From NCBI RefSeq assembly GCF_021398735.1, contig NZ_CP090349.1, positions 5,041,001 through 5,105,000 on the forward strand: DNA of 64,000 nucleotides, read 5' to 3'. This DNA comes from Methylobacterium oryzae. Lineage in GTDB: Bacteria; Pseudomonadota; Alphaproteobacteria; Rhizobiales; Beijerinckiaceae. The notes under the pieces are model-generated. The model saw nothing but the letters and a program-made list of their open reading frames with translations, did not search any database and had not been told where the DNA came from. Below, piece by piece: positions 52,527 to 62,043 of the stretch. The translations under genes and the position numbers were made by a program. Position 1 is the stretch's first letter. Each line of letters starts with the position of its first letter.

Positions 52527-53272
52527 ACGAGCCGCACTCCGGACGCGCGGCACAGGTCGCGCAGCGTATCGCTGGGGCAGCGATCGGTCACGAAGGTGCC
52601 GACTTGGCTGAGCTGGGCGAGCCGGACCGGCGCGCTGCGCTCGAACTTGGTGGAATCGGCGACCAGCACGACGTGGCGGGCGTTGGCGATGATCGCCTGC
52701 GCGACCCGGACCTCGCGATAGTCGAAGTCGAGGAGGGCACCGTCCTCGTCGATCGCCGAGGCCCCGATCACCGCGAAATCGACCTTGAACTGGCGGATGA
52801 AATCCACCGCCGCCTCCCCGACGATCCCCCCGTCCGAGCGGCGGATCAGGCCACCCGCCACGATGCACTCGATCTCCGGGCTGGGCCGCAGGGCGAGCGC
52901 GACGTTGAGGTTGTTGGTGATCACCATGAGGCCGGAATGGCTCAGCAGCGCCCGGGCGACGGCCTCGGTGGTGGTGCCGATATTGATGAACAGCGAGGAG
53001 CGGTCCGGGATCAGGTCGGCGGCCGCGCGCGCGATCGCCGCCTTCTCGGGCGCCGCGATCGCGTTGCGTGCCTCGTAGTCGAGGTTCTCGGCGCCCGCGC
53101 CGAGCACCGCCCCGCCGTGGATGCGCGAGAGGAGGCGCGCATCGCAGAGGTCATTCAGGTCCTTCCGGATGGTCTGCACGCTGACCGCGAACCGGCCGGA
53201 CAGGGCATCGACCGAGACGCGCCCCTCGGTCCGGGCGACGTCCATGATCGCATTCTGACGCTCCGAGAGCAT
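52511..53272 (-). CDS. glpR: DeoR family regulator GlpR
   Basis: A 253-aa repressor of glycerol-3-phosphate metabolism. The N-terminal HTH is VDALSGRFAVSVQTIRKDLN. The C-terminal sugar-phosphate sensor domain includes FINIGTTTEAVARALL, VITNNLNVALAL and FAVIGASAIDEDGALLDFD. ATG at 53270-53272 (MLSERQ) is the normal family start. The palindrome CGAAACCGGTTTCG 27 bp upstream suggests autorepression. It heads the glpR-glpD-glpT unit. Confidence 0.93.
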   Translation of the reverse strand: MLSERQNAIMDVARTEGRVSVDALSGRFAVSVQTIRKDLNDLCDARLLSRIHGGAVLGAGAENLDYEARNAIAAPEKAAIARAAADLIPDRSSLFINIGTTTEAVARALLSHSGLMVITNNLNVALALRPSPEIECIVAGGLIRRSDGGIVGEAAVDFIRQFKVDFAVIGASAIDEDGALLDFDYREVRVAQAIIANARHVVLVADSTKFERSAPVRLAQLSQVGTFVTDRCPSDTLRDLCRASGVRLVETGR

Positions 53273-53298
53273 GCCTTCAGACCTCCGCGCGGCGAAAA

Positions 53299-53312
53299 CG
53301 AAACCGGTTTCG
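53299..53312. promoter_or_regulatory. Putative GlpR operator upstream of glpR
   Basis: CGAAACCGGTTTCG is a perfect 14-bp palindrome made of the same half-site as the array before glpD. An extra CGAAAACG overlaps its left side. It lies 27 bp upstream of the glpR start. Confidence 0.65.
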
Positions 53313-53470
53313 GTGCGAACGCGCGAACGATGCCGGAAAGCGAAGGCGCGCTCTGAACCGGCCTTCACGCCTAGCGGATTCACCTCCGGGAAGAAACTTC
53401 GGGACCCCGCGGCCCGGCCCGGCGGATGTTGACGATGCGCGCCCGCGCGTCGACAAGCGCCGCGATGGAA

Positions 53471-53478
53471 CGGTTTCG
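53471..53478. promoter_or_regulatory. Further GGTTTCG half-site next to the hybrid kinase start
   Basis: CGGTTTCG lies 12 bp before the ATG of the hybrid kinase, on the far side of the 218-bp divergent region from glpR. If real, it could let GlpR bridge this region or affect the kinase gene. Confidence 0.35.
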
Positions 53479-53490
53479 GTATTCGCATCG

Positions 53491-56400
53491 ATGACGCGCG
53501 CGGCCGTCCCGCAGAACTGGTCTCCGGTCGGAGGCGGGGATCTCGGCGACCTGATCCGCGGTCATGACTGGGCGGCGACGCCGCTCGGGGCCATCGCCTC
53601 CTGGTCCGCGCCCGTCCGGACCATCGTCCAGACCCTGCTGCTCTCGCCGGTCCCGACGGTGGCGATCTGGGGAAGCGACGGGATCCTGGTCTACAACCGG
53701 GGCTACGCGGAGGTCTGCGGCCCGCGCCATCCGGAGGCCCTCGGCGGGCGTCTCCTGGAACTCTGGCCGGAAGCCCGCGCCTTCAACGCGCACGTGATCG
53801 CGAGTGGCCTGGCCGGTCGCCCGCTCAGCTTCCGCGCCCAGGAACTGGAGCTCTGGCGACACGGGCGTCCGGAGACGGTCTGGATGGACCTCGACTACAC
53901 GCCCATCCTGGACGACGACGGGACGCCGATCGGCACGCTCGCCACGGTGCGCGACATCACCGAGCGCGTCCTCAGCGAGCGTCGGATCGCCGAGAACGAG
54001 AGCCGCCTCGGCTTCCTCGACCAGCTGGGCCAGGCAACCGCGAACGCCCGCGACGCCGGCACGATCCTGGAGATCACCACGCGCTGCGTCGGCGCGCACC
54101 TGAACCTGTCGAATTGCGCCTACGCCGACATGGATCCGGACGGCGACGGCTTCACCATCCGCGGCAACTGGCACGTGCCGACGGCGCCCTCGATCCTCGG
54201 GCGCTACAGCCTCGCCGATTTCGGCGCCCTGGCCGTCCAGGAACTCAATGCCGGCCGGCCGCTCATCATCAACGACAACGCCGCCGAGCTCGCCCCGCAC
54301 GAGGCCGAGGCCTTCCGGGCGATCGGGATCGCGGCCACCATTTGCATGCCGCTGGTGAAGGACGGACGGCTCGCCGCCCTGATGGCCGTCCACCACGCGC
54401 GGCCTCACCGCTGGTCGCGCGCCGAGCTCGCGCTCATCCGCGAAGCGACCGAGCGCTGCTGGGCGCATATCGAGCGTGTCGGCGCGGAGGCGAGCCTGCG
54501 GCTCAGCGAGGCGCGGCTCCGCGCCCTGGTCCACGCGACCTCCGACGTGGTCTACCGCATGAGCCCGGACTGGCAGGAGATGCGCCAGCTCGACGGCCGC
54601 GGCTTCCTGTCCGACATGGCGGAGCCGAGCGTGCGCTGGCTCGACCGCTACGTCGATCCGGCCGACAGGCCTGAGGTCATGGCCGCCGTCAACGACGCGG
54701 TCAGCCGCAAGGGCCTGTTCGAACTCGAGCACCGGGTCCGGCGCGCCGACGGCGGCGTCGGCTGGACGCTGTCGCGCGCGGTGCCGCTGATCGATCGGCA
54801 CGGGACCGTCACCGAGTGGTTCGGGATGGCCAGCGACGTCACGTTCCGCCACGAGGCCGACGCGCGGCTCAGGGAGAGCGAGGCCCGCTTCCGCGCCATG
54901 GCGGACGACGCGCCGGTGATGACCTGGATCACCGACGAGACCGGGGCGTGCATCTACCTCAACCGGCGCTGGTACGAGTTCACCGGGCAGGCGGAGGCCG
55001 AGGCGCTCGGCCTCGGCTGGCTGGACGCGATCCATCCCGACGACCGCGCCCACTCCGAGCAGGTGTTCCTGGCGGCGAACGCCGACCGAGCGTCGTTCCG
55101 CCTCGAATACCGCCTCCGGGACGGGGACGGCCGGTACCGCTGGGCGCTCGACGCCGCGTCGCCGCGGTTCGCCTCCGACGGCGCGTTCCTCGGCTATTTC
55201 GGCTCGGTCATCGACATCGACGAGCGCCGCGAGGCCGAGGCGCGGCTGCGCACGCTGACCGACGTCGTGCCGGCCTTCGTCTGGTTCGCCTCGCCGGACG
55301 GCCGGCTGCATTACCTGAACGACCGCTGTTGCGCGTATACCGGCCTCGACACGCAGGCGTCGCTGCCCGATGGCTGGATCGAGGCGGTGCATCCGGACGA
55401 TCGCGCGCGGACGGCGGCGGTCTGGGCGGACGCGCGCGAGTGCGGTGTCACCTACGAGATCGAGGTGCGCTATCGGCGGCACGACGGCGCGTATCGCTGG
55501 TACATGGCCCGGGCCGAACCGCTGCGCGATCCCGGGGGGAGCATCACCGCCTGGTTCGGGACATCGACCGACATCCACGACCGCAAGCTGGCGGAAGACG
55601 GCCTGCGCGAGCTGAACGAGACCCTGGAGAGCCGTGTCGCCGAGCGCACCGGAGAGCTGCTCAAGACCGAGGAGGCGCTGCGCCAGTCGCAGAAGATGGA
55701 GGCCGTGGGCCAGCTCACCGGCGGCGTGGCGCACGACTTCAACAACCTGCTCACCATCATCCGCTCGTCTGTCGACTTCCTGCGCCGGCCCGAGCTGCCC
55801 GAGGCGCGCAAGGCCCGCTACCTCGACGCGGTGTCCGACACGGTCGATCGCGCCGCCAAGCTGACCGGCCAGCTTCTCGCCTTCGCCCGCCGCCAGACCC
55901 TGGACCCGCAGGTCTTCGACCTCGGCGACCGGTTGCGGGCCGTGGCCGAGCTGCTCGACACGGTGACGGGCGCGCGGATCCGGGTCGTCACCGCGATCCC
56001 GGAAGTCTCCTGCGCCGTGCGCGCCGACCTGAGCCAGTTCGAGACGGCGCTGGTGAACATCGCCGTCAACGCGCGCGACGCGATGGACGGCGAGGGCACC
56101 CTCACGCTGCGATTAACCTGCACCTGCCCTCTGCCGGCGATCCGCGGGCACGCGGCGAGTGCGCGGCCGTTCGCGGCGATCGCGCTCACCGATACAGGCT
56201 CCGGCATCGCCCCGAACGTGCTGGACCGGATCTTCGAGCCGTTCTTCACCACCAAGGAGGTCGGCAAGGGGACGGGCCTGGGCCTGAGCCAGGTATTCGG
56301 CTTCGCGAAGCAGTCCGGCGGCGATGTCGCGGTCGAGAGCGTGCTCGGCGCGGGGACGACCTTCACGCTCTACCTGCCCGAAGTCGCGGCCGAGTCCGCG

Positions 56401-56829
56401 CCGTACGCCGCCGTCGCCCCCGCGGAGCCGGCCTCCCCCATCGGTTCCGGCCAGCGCGTTCTGGTGGTGGAGGACAACGTCGAGGTCGGCACCTTCGCCA
56501 CGCAGATTCTGGAAGATCTCGGTTACGAGACCACCTGGGCGGCGAATGCCGAGGAAGCCTTGGACCGGCTCGGACCCGAGGGAACGGAGTTCGACGTCGT
56601 GTTCTCGGACGTGGTGATGCCGGGAATGGGCGGGCTGGCCCTCGCGCAGGAACTCAGGCGCCGGATGCCGCGGCTTCCGGTGCTCCTGGCCTCAGGCTAC
56701 AGCCACGTCCTCGCGCAGGACGGCGCGCACGGATTCTCGGTCCTGCACAAACCCTACTCGGCCGAGCAGCTCGGACGCCTGCTCCGGCAAGTCACCGCGC
56801 GGAAGCAGGGCGCGACGGCGACGCCGTGA
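53491..56829 (+). CDS. Hybrid sensor histidine kinase, multi-PAS/GAF with receiver domain
   Basis: A 1112-aa cytoplasmic protein with no membrane helix. Domains in order: PAS (about 45-155), GAF (about 170-335), three further PAS/PAC units (about 345-460, 470-590 and 595-715, with repeated AIHPDDRA-type turns), HisKA with GGVAHDFNNLLT (His748), HATPase (TDTGSGIAPNVL, GKGTGLGLSQVFGF) and a C-terminal receiver (Asp1040 in VVFSDVVMPGMGG). No HPt or output domain is fused. The signal is unknown. It is divergent from glpR and 114 nt before fixL. Confidence 0.9.
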   Translation: MTRAAVPQNWSPVGGGDLGDLIRGHDWAATPLGAIASWSAPVRTIVQTLLLSPVPTVAIWGSDGILVYNRGYAEVCGPRHPEALGGRLLELWPEARAFNAHVIASGLAGRPLSFRAQELELWRHGRPETVWMDLDYTPILDDDGTPIGTLATVRDITERVLSERRIAENESRLGFLDQLGQATANARDAGTILEITTRCVGAHLNLSNCAYADMDPDGDGFTIRGNWHVPTAPSILGRYSLADFGALAVQELNAGRPLIINDNAAELAPHEAEAFRAIGIAATICMPLVKDGRLAALMAVHHARPHRWSRAELALIREATERCWAHIERVGAEASLRLSEARLRALVHATSDVVYRMSPDWQEMRQLDGRGFLSDMAEPSVRWLDRYVDPADRPEVMAAVNDAVSRKGLFELEHRVRRADGGVGWTLSRAVPLIDRHGTVTEWFGMASDVTFRHEADARLRESEARFRAMADDAPVMTWITDETGACIYLNRRWYEFTGQAEAEALGLGWLDAIHPDDRAHSEQVFLAANADRASFRLEYRLRDGDGRYRWALDAASPRFASDGAFLGYFGSVIDIDERREAEARLRTLTDVVPAFVWFASPDGRLHYLNDRCCAYTGLDTQASLPDGWIEAVHPDDRARTAAVWADARECGVTYEIEVRYRRHDGAYRWYMARAEPLRDPGGSITAWFGTSTDIHDRKLAEDGLRELNETLESRVAERTGELLKTEEALRQSQKMEAVGQLTGGVAHDFNNLLTIIRSSVDFLRRPELPEARKARYLDAVSDTVDRAAKLTGQLLAFARRQTLDPQVFDLGDRLRAVAELLDTVTGARIRVVTAIPEVSCAVRADLSQFETALVNIAVNARDAMDGEGTLTLRLTCTCPLPAIRGHAASARPFAAIALTDTGSGIAPNVLDRIFEPFFTTKEVGKGTGLGLSQVFGFAKQSGGDVAVESVLGAGTTFTLYLPEVAAESAPYAAVAPAEPASPIGSGQRVLVVEDNVEVGTFATQILEDLGYETTWAANAEEALDRLGPEGTEFDVVFSDVVMPGMGGLALAQELRRRMPRLPVLLASGYSHVLAQDGAHGFSVLHKPYSAEQLGRLLRQVTARKQGATATP

Positions 56830-56943
56830 GCCGCTGCGGCGCGCACGCGCGCCCCCCGGCTGTTTGCTGATGCAACCGGCGGTGTAAGACGGGCGCCGAC
56901 GACCCGGACGGATGACGGTGCCGTCCCCCCGCGCGCGACTGAC

Positions 56944-58497
56944 ATGACGACGCCTGAACACCCATACGCGCCCGCCACCGGCGACGGCGGCCCGTTCGAC
57001 GCCGACGGCCTGCGGCTGACGCTGGACGAGGCCGGCATCTGCGGCTGGGCCCTCGACATCCCGACCGGGCGCGTCACGATCCTCCCGTCCTGCATCCGCC
57101 TGTTCGGCGTGCCGCCGGACCGTCTCACCACCCTGGACGAGATCCAAGCGCGCGTTCACCCGGACGACCGCGCCGCCCGGGCGGCGGCGATCGGGCACGC
57201 GCTGACGGACGGCGGAAGCTACGAGATCGACTTCCGCGCCGTGCATCCCGATGGACGCGTTCAATGGTTGCGCTCGCGCGGGCGCGTGCAGGTCGATGCC
57301 GGCGGCCGGCCGTGCCGGCACCGGGGCGTGGTCTTCAGCATCCACGCGCAGAAGCAGGCCGACGAGGAGTTGCGGGCGCGCGAGGCGCACCTGCGCTCGA
57401 TCCTCGACACGGTCCCCGATGCGATGATCGTCATCGACGAGCAGGCGCAGATCAAGTCGTTCAGCGCGGCCGCCGTGCGCCAGTTCGGCTACGGCTCGGA
57501 CGAGATGGTCGGGCGGAACGTCAGCGTGCTGATGCCGGAGCCGTACCGCAGCCAACACGACGCCTACATGGCCCGCTACCTCCGGACGGGCGAGCGCCGG
57601 ATCATCGGCATCGGCCGCGTCGTGGTCGGCCAGCGCAAGGACGGCTCCACCTTCCCCATGGAGCTGTCGGTCGGGGAGATGCGCTCGGGCGGCGAGCGCT
57701 ACTTCACGGGCTTCATCCGGGACCTCACCGAGCGGAACGAGACCGAGACGCGCCTGCAGGAGCTGCAGTCCGAGCTGGTGCACATGTCGCGCTTCACCGC
57801 CCTCGGCGAGATGGCCTCGACCCTGGCCCACGAGATCAACCAGCCCCTGACGGCGATCGCGAGCTACCTGAAGGGCTGCCGCCGCCTCCTCGGGCGCATG
57901 GAGGGTCCCGAGGTGCCCCTGCTCGCCGACGCGGTGAATCAAGCGGCCGACCAGGCCCTGAGAGCCGGGCAGGTGATCCGGCACCTGCGGGATTTCGTGT
58001 CGCGCGGCGAGAGCGAGCGCCACATCGAGGGATTGCCGAAGCTGATTGAGGAAGCGAGCGCCCTGGCCCTCGTCGGCGCCAAGGAGAAGGGCGTGCGCGT
58101 CCGCTTCGATCTCGACCCGGACGCGCCCCTCGTGATGGCGGTCCGGATCCAGGTGCAGCAGGTCCTGCTCAACCTCATCCGCAACGCGATCGAGGCCATG
58201 CAGGACGTCGCCCGGCGCGACCTGACCGTCGCCACGCGGGCGCTGCCCGCCGAGGGCCTGGTCGAGGTGCGCGTGTCGGATACCGGGACCGGCATCGCGC
58301 CCGAGATCGCCGAGCAGCTCTTCCAGCCCTTCGTGACGACGAAGGCGAACGGCATGGGCGTCGGCCTGTCGATCTGCCGGACGATCGTCGAGGCCCACGG
58401 CGGCAAGATCCAGGCCGGACCCGGTCCGGACGGCGGGACGACCTTCCGCTTCACCCTGCGCACCTTCGACCGCGAGGAGATGGCTCATGTCGAGTGA
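56944..58497 (+). CDS. fixL: Oxygen sensor histidine kinase FixL
   Basis: A 517-aa soluble kinase with two PAS domains (about 25-140 and 150-265), then HisKA and HATPase. The second PAS is the haem domain: [16 protein letters not shown] has the proximal His205, with Arg211, Ile220 and Arg225 in place. These correspond to His200, Arg206, Ile215 and Arg220 of Bradyrhizobium FixL with a constant +5 offset. Phospho-acceptor His296 in LAHEINQPL fits the same offset. It should shut off when O2 binds haem and phosphorylate FixJ at low O2. There are no N-terminal membrane helices, as in B. japonicum FixL. The 3' end overlaps fixJ by 11 bp. Confidence 0.92.
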   Translation: MTTPEHPYAPATGDGGPFDADGLRLTLDEAGICGWALDIPTGRVTILPSCIRLFGVPPDRLTTLDEIQARVHPDDRAARAAAIGHALTDGGSYEIDFRAVHPDGRVQWLRSRGRVQVDAGGRPCRHRGVVFSIHAQKQADEELRAREAHLRSILDTVPDAMIVIDEQAQIKSFSAAAVRQFGYGSDEMVGRNVSVLMPEPYRSQHDAYMARYLRTGERRIIGIGRVVVGQRKDGSTFPMELSVGEMRSGGERYFTGFIRDLTERNETETRLQELQSELVHMSRFTALGEMASTLAHEINQPLTAIASYLKGCRRLLGRMEGPEVPLLADAVNQAADQALRAGQVIRHLRDFVSRGESERHIEGLPKLIEEASALALVGAKEKGVRVRFDLDPDAPLVMAVRIQVQQVLLNLIRNAIEAMQDVARRDLTVATRALPAEGLVEVRVSDTGTGIAPEIAEQLFQPFVTTKANGMGVGLSICRTIVEAHGGKIQAGPGPDGGTTFRFTLRTFDREEMAHVE

Positions 58498-59104
58498 CGC
58501 GCCCGTGCACATCGTGGACGACGATCTCGCGGTGCGTCAGGCGCTGGCCTTCCTGCTGGCGACCGACGGGCTGACCGTCCGCGTCCACGATTCCGCGACC
58601 GCCTTCTTGGCGGCAGAATCCGAGCGCGTCGGCTGCGTCGTCACCGACGTGCGCATGCCCGGCATCGACGGCGTTGAGCTCCTGCACCGCCTCCGTCAGC
58701 GGGGTAGCCTGCCGCCGGTCATCGTCATGACGGGCCACGCGGACGCCGCCCTCGCGGTCGCGGCCATGAAGGCCGGCGCGGTCGACTTCATCGAGAAGCC
58801 GTTCGACGACGAGGTGCTCCTCGCCAGCATCCGCTCGGCCCTGGCGCGCTCGGACCGGACGGCCAAGCGCGCGTCCGAGCGCGACGCGGTGCGGGCGCGC
58901 CTGGCCGAACTGACCGAGCGCGAGCGGCAGGTGCTGGAGGGACTGATCGCCGGCAAGGCCAACAAGGTGATCGGCCTCGATCTCGGCATCAGCCCGCGGA
59001 CGGTGGAGATCTACCGGGCGAACGTCATGTCCAAGCTCCAGGCCGGCAGCCTTTCCGAACTCGTCCGCATGGCCCTGATCGCGGGGCAGACGGACGGCGA
59101 CTGA
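58487..59104 (+). CDS. fixJ: Response regulator FixJ
   Basis: A 205-aa regulator: receiver domain with Asp54 in [12 protein letters not shown] (the same number as Sinorhizobium FixJ), FIEKPFDD, and a LuxR-type HTH at the end ([20 protein letters not shown], then [18 protein letters not shown]). It is phosphorylated by FixL at low oxygen and usually activates fixK-type genes. No fixK or cbb3-oxidase gene is next to it. Translation is coupled to fixL. Confidence 0.94.
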   Translation: MSSDAPVHIVDDDLAVRQALAFLLATDGLTVRVHDSATAFLAAESERVGCVVTDVRMPGIDGVELLHRLRQRGSLPPVIVMTGHADAALAVAAMKAGAVDFIEKPFDDEVLLASIRSALARSDRTAKRASERDAVRARLAELTERERQVLEGLIAGKANKVIGLDLGISPRTVEIYRANVMSKLQAGSLSELVRMALIAGQTDGD

Positions 59105-59105
59105 G

Positions 59106-59123
59106 CGCGGGAGCGGTCCCGCG
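59106..59123 (+). terminator. Hairpin just after fixJ
   Basis: CGCGGGA and TCCCGCG around GCGG, starting 2 nt after the fixJ stop; the next gene (efeB) converges. No U-run, so a short G+C terminator is inferred. Confidence 0.5.
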
Positions 59124-59199
59124 GGCGGCCGGTCTCTCGGGCGCCCCGGGCGCAGCATCCGGGGGCGGTGGTCCGAGCCGGAATCCGCGTCGACGCCGT

Positions 59200-60441
59200 C
59201 TAGGTCGTGGCCAGCATTCCTTCCCCGAGGAAGGAGCCGGGCCCCGGCACGCCGGGCAGAGCGAAGAAATAGCCGCCGCCGATCGGGCGGATGTACTCTT
59301 CGAGCCCCTCGCCGGACAGACGGTTCTGCACGGTGACGAATCCGGCGGCGAGGTCGGCCTGGTAGCAGACGAACAGCAGGCCCATGTCGAGCTGGCCGGC
59401 GGCGGTCAGCCCGCGGGAATAGTTGTAGCTGCGGCGCAGGATCAAACTGCCCTCGGTGCCCGGCAGGCGCGGATTGGCGAGACGGATATGGGCCGCCAGC
59501 GAGATCGCCTCGCCGTCCGGGTCGGCGGCGTAGTCGGGGACGTCGCGCTCGTGTCCCTGCCGGAGCGGCGCGCCGCTGCCCTTGTGCCGCCCGATGATGG
59601 CCTCCTGCTCGCCGAGCGGCGTGCGGTCCCAGCGCTCGACGAGGGTGCGGATGATCCGCACGACCTGGTAGCTTCCGCCCGTCGTCCAGGCCGGCTCGTC
59701 CTGCCCCGCTCCGACCCAGACGTAACGGTCCATCATCCGGAGGTCCCGCACGTCGAGGTTGGCGGTGCCGTCCTTGAAGCCGAGCATGTTGCGCACGGTG
59801 TCGGCCCCCATGGTCTTCACCACGTGGGGCGGGAGGAAGCCCTCCATCTTCCAGCGCGGCGTGAGGAGGCCGGGCGTCGCCTTGATGACGTCGCGCAGGG
59901 CGTGGATGTTGGTCTCGGCGGTGTTCGAGCAGAACTGGATCAGCAGGTCGCCGTGGCACTGCGCCGGGTCGAGGGCGTCGTTGGGGAAGCGCTCCATCGG
60001 CCCGAGATGGCGCGGGCGGGCGCGACCCAGGCCGAACCGGTAGTCGAACAGGCTCGCGCCGACCGAGACGGTGGCGGTGAGATTGTCCGGGAGGATGGTC
60101 GGCCCGAGGATGCCGGAATTGCGCGGCGGGAGCTGCGGGTGAAGATCGGGCACGGCACCGCCGCGCGTCAGGAAAGCGAGGCGCTCGGTGAGCGTCCGGA
60201 ACAGGCGGGGCAGCTCGCCGCGCCGCTCGGCCAGCACGTCGAAGGCGACGTACAGGGCGGCGGCCGGCTGCGGGGTGACGATCCCGGCCTGGTGGGGGCC
60301 GTAGAAGGGCTGGGCGACGAGCGTCCCTTCCGTGGCGATGGTCGGCGTCGCGTCCTCGGCCCGGGCGGGCCCGAGGAGCGCGGCGGCGCCGAGGCCGCCG
60401 AGAAACCGGCGGCGGGTGGGAACCGGTGAAAGGAAGCGCAT
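59200..60441 (-). CDS. efeB: EfeB: Dyp-type haem peroxidase / deferrochelatase, Tat-exported
   Basis: A 413-aa exported haem protein of the DyP family. The twin-arginine signal is [15 protein letters not shown]. The GxxDG motif is GFKDGTAN with the distal Asp, and the proximal His lies in [10 protein letters not shown]. In E. coli EfeB works with EfeO and EfeU to supply iron, and was also proposed to remove iron from haem. Start ATG 60439-60441 gives a proper Tat peptide. It lies 78 nt downstream of the EfeO-like gene; no EfeU permease gene is in the window. Confidence 0.92.
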   Translation of the reverse strand: MRFLSPVPTRRRFLGGLGAAALLGPARAEDATPTIATEGTLVAQPFYGPHQAGIVTPQPAAALYVAFDVLAERRGELPRLFRTLTERLAFLTRGGAVPDLHPQLPPRNSGILGPTILPDNLTATVSVGASLFDYRFGLGRARPRHLGPMERFPNDALDPAQCHGDLLIQFCSNTAETNIHALRDVIKATPGLLTPRWKMEGFLPPHVVKTMGADTVRNMLGFKDGTANLDVRDLRMMDRYVWVGAGQDEPAWTTGGSYQVVRIIRTLVERWDRTPLGEQEAIIGRHKGSGAPLRQGHERDVPDYAADPDGEAISLAAHIRLANPRLPGTEGSLILRRSYNYSRGLTAAGQLDMGLLFVCYQADLAAGFVTVQNRLSGEGLEEYIRPIGGGYFFALPGVPGPGSFLGEGMLATT

Positions 60442-60519
60442 CGTCGCTCGGCAAAATCTGGTCGCGCTGCCGCCTTTAGCCACGAAGAGAGGCCACAGCG
60501 CGGCACCTCGGCAATGATA

Positions 60520-61407
60520 TCAGTCTAGACCGAGCCGGCCACGCAGCGTCGACAGATCTTCAGCCAGAAGGGTGATGGGCCCCTTCAGGGCGTTGCGGTC
60601 CCGGGCGGTAAGGTTGTCGTAGCTCTGGAAGCCGCCGTCCGGACTGCGGTAGCGCGCGAGCAGGTCCTCGACCCGCTTGTAGCTGCGCTCGACCCGGGCC
60701 ACGAAGTCCCGGTCCGTCAGCAGCGGCCGCAGGAGCGTGAACACCACCTTCGAGCCCTCGATATTGGCCTGGAAGTCCCACAGGTCGGTGCGGCTGTAGC
60801 GCTCCTCCTCGCCGCTGATCTTGGTGGCGGCGATCCCCTCGATCAGGGCCGAGGCCGCCCCGACCGCCCGGGCGGGCGGGATGGCGAGCGCCGCGAGTCG
60901 GTCGCGCAGGGTCACGGTCTCGGCGGTGAGCCGCTCCGCGACCTCGCCGAGCCCCTCCGTGGTGCCGAGGGTGAACAGCGCCATCTCCAGCCGATGGAAG
61001 CCGACGAAGGCGGGATCGCGCTCGCGCAGCTCGAACTCGTCGCTGCGCACGTCGAGACGCTTGATCAGCTCGGGAAACAGGGCCGCCACCGGCTCGATAC
61101 GCTCGTAGGGCGCGCGCGCCGGGGCGTAGAGCCGGCGCGCCTCCGCGAGCTGCCCGGCCTGGATCGCCGCGACGAAGCGCGCGGTCTCGCGCACGAAGGC
61201 GTCGGCCTGGGCCACGACGTAGGTCCTGTAGGCCGCGAGGGCCGCGGCCAGCTCCGGCGGCACCGGCCGGGACGGCCGGGCGGGACGCGGGCTGTCCGGC
61301 ATGTCGAGGGACCAGCCCGGGCGGGGATCGCCGACGCCGATCAGCGTCGCCAGAGCGAGGGCCGCGATGCGGGATCGGTCCCGGGCGAGGCTTGGAGACG
61401 CGGGCAT
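60520..61407 (-). CDS. efeO: EfeO/EfeM-type iron-uptake periplasmic protein (M75 imelysin domain)
   Basis: A 295-aa protein whose residues about 50-290 are the helical M75 domain. It has the HxxE metal site in GFHRLEMALF and TDLWDFQANIEGSKVVF near the end. The N-terminal cupredoxin domain of E. coli EfeO is absent, as in EfeM proteins. The N-terminus has a hydrophobic stretch (IAALALATLIGVGD), so it is probably exported. It should collect periplasmic iron and act with EfeB, encoded 78 nt downstream. Confidence 0.88.
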   Translation of the reverse strand: MPASPSLARDRSRIAALALATLIGVGDPRPGWSLDMPDSPRPARPSRPVPPELAAALAAYRTYVVAQADAFVRETARFVAAIQAGQLAEARRLYAPARAPYERIEPVAALFPELIKRLDVRSDEFELRERDPAFVGFHRLEMALFTLGTTEGLGEVAERLTAETVTLRDRLAALAIPPARAVGAASALIEGIAATKISGEEERYSRTDLWDFQANIEGSKVVFTLLRPLLTDRDFVARVERSYKRVEDLLARYRSPDGGFQSYDNLTARDRNALKGPITLLAEDLSTLRGRLGLD

Positions 61408-61568
61408 GGGCGGCGGCGCATCGTGACACGGGGCGCGGCCCGAGCCGGCCGCATCGACCGGCTAATCGAGGCCTCACCGGCGGGCAACTGCCGACCGCGG
61501 CGGCGGTTCGCGGCGGGCCCTGGTCGACCGGCCTTCCGGCGGCCTCGCGGAGCATGATCGCGGCGCGC

Positions 61569-61643
61569 TCAGACGAGGAGCGGGATCACGATCGCGAGCA
61601 GGACATTCCCGCCGACGAGCAGGATCAGAGGAAGCGTCTCCAT
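61569..61643 (-). CDS. Possible 24-aa membrane peptide
   Basis: METLPLILLVGGNVLLAIVI is the visible start, followed by four more residues. The whole peptide is one hydrophobic helix. It begins 5 nt after the stop of the 61-aa ORF. Single-helix peptides of this size occur as subunits of membrane complexes, but length alone makes this call weak. Confidence 0.35.
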   Translation of the reverse strand: METLPLILLVGGNVLLAIVIPLLV

Positions 61644-61648
61644 ACCGG

Positions 61649-61834
61649 TCAGCCCAGGCAGGACCGGGCGCGGATCCCGGCCATCGCGGGCTTGACCGGG
61701 CAGGCGGGCGCGTCCGCGGCGTAGCTCCGGGTGCCGGCCGGCTGCCCGGTGACGGCCTGCGAGAGCGCCGGCAGGTAGGTCGTGCCGACCATGATGCCGG
61801 CCGAGAGCAGGAGGCGGGCGATGACGTCGAGCAT
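61649..61834 (-). CDS. Small exported or membrane protein, hypothetical
   Basis: A 61-aa ORF with a good SD (GAGGGGAA, 5 nt before the ATG at 61832-61834). There is one hydrophobic N-terminal segment (about residues 2-24) and then a short tail with two cysteines (ACPVKPAM and ARSCLG). It may be a signal-peptide-bearing small periplasmic protein. No family is recognised. It is followed by the 24-aa ORF and, after about 160 nt, by the efeO gene. Confidence 0.45.
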   Translation of the reverse strand: MLDVIARLLLSAGIMVGTTYLPALSQAVTGQPAGTRSYAADAPACPVKPAMAGIRARSCLG

Positions 61835-62043
61835 GGTGTTTCCCCTCATTCGGCCTTCGAGGACCGTTGTGCGGGGCGGTATCTACGCAAGCGGTGCTGC
61901 GGGAATATTGCGTCCCGTGTTGCTTCAGCGCTCTCGGGAAGTCATCGCGCCGATGGCACAATAACGGACTGTGTCGTCGCGGAATCAGCGATGGATCGGG
62001 GAGCGGGACGGGTGACGGGGCGCGGGACACGGTGCGCGGCGCG

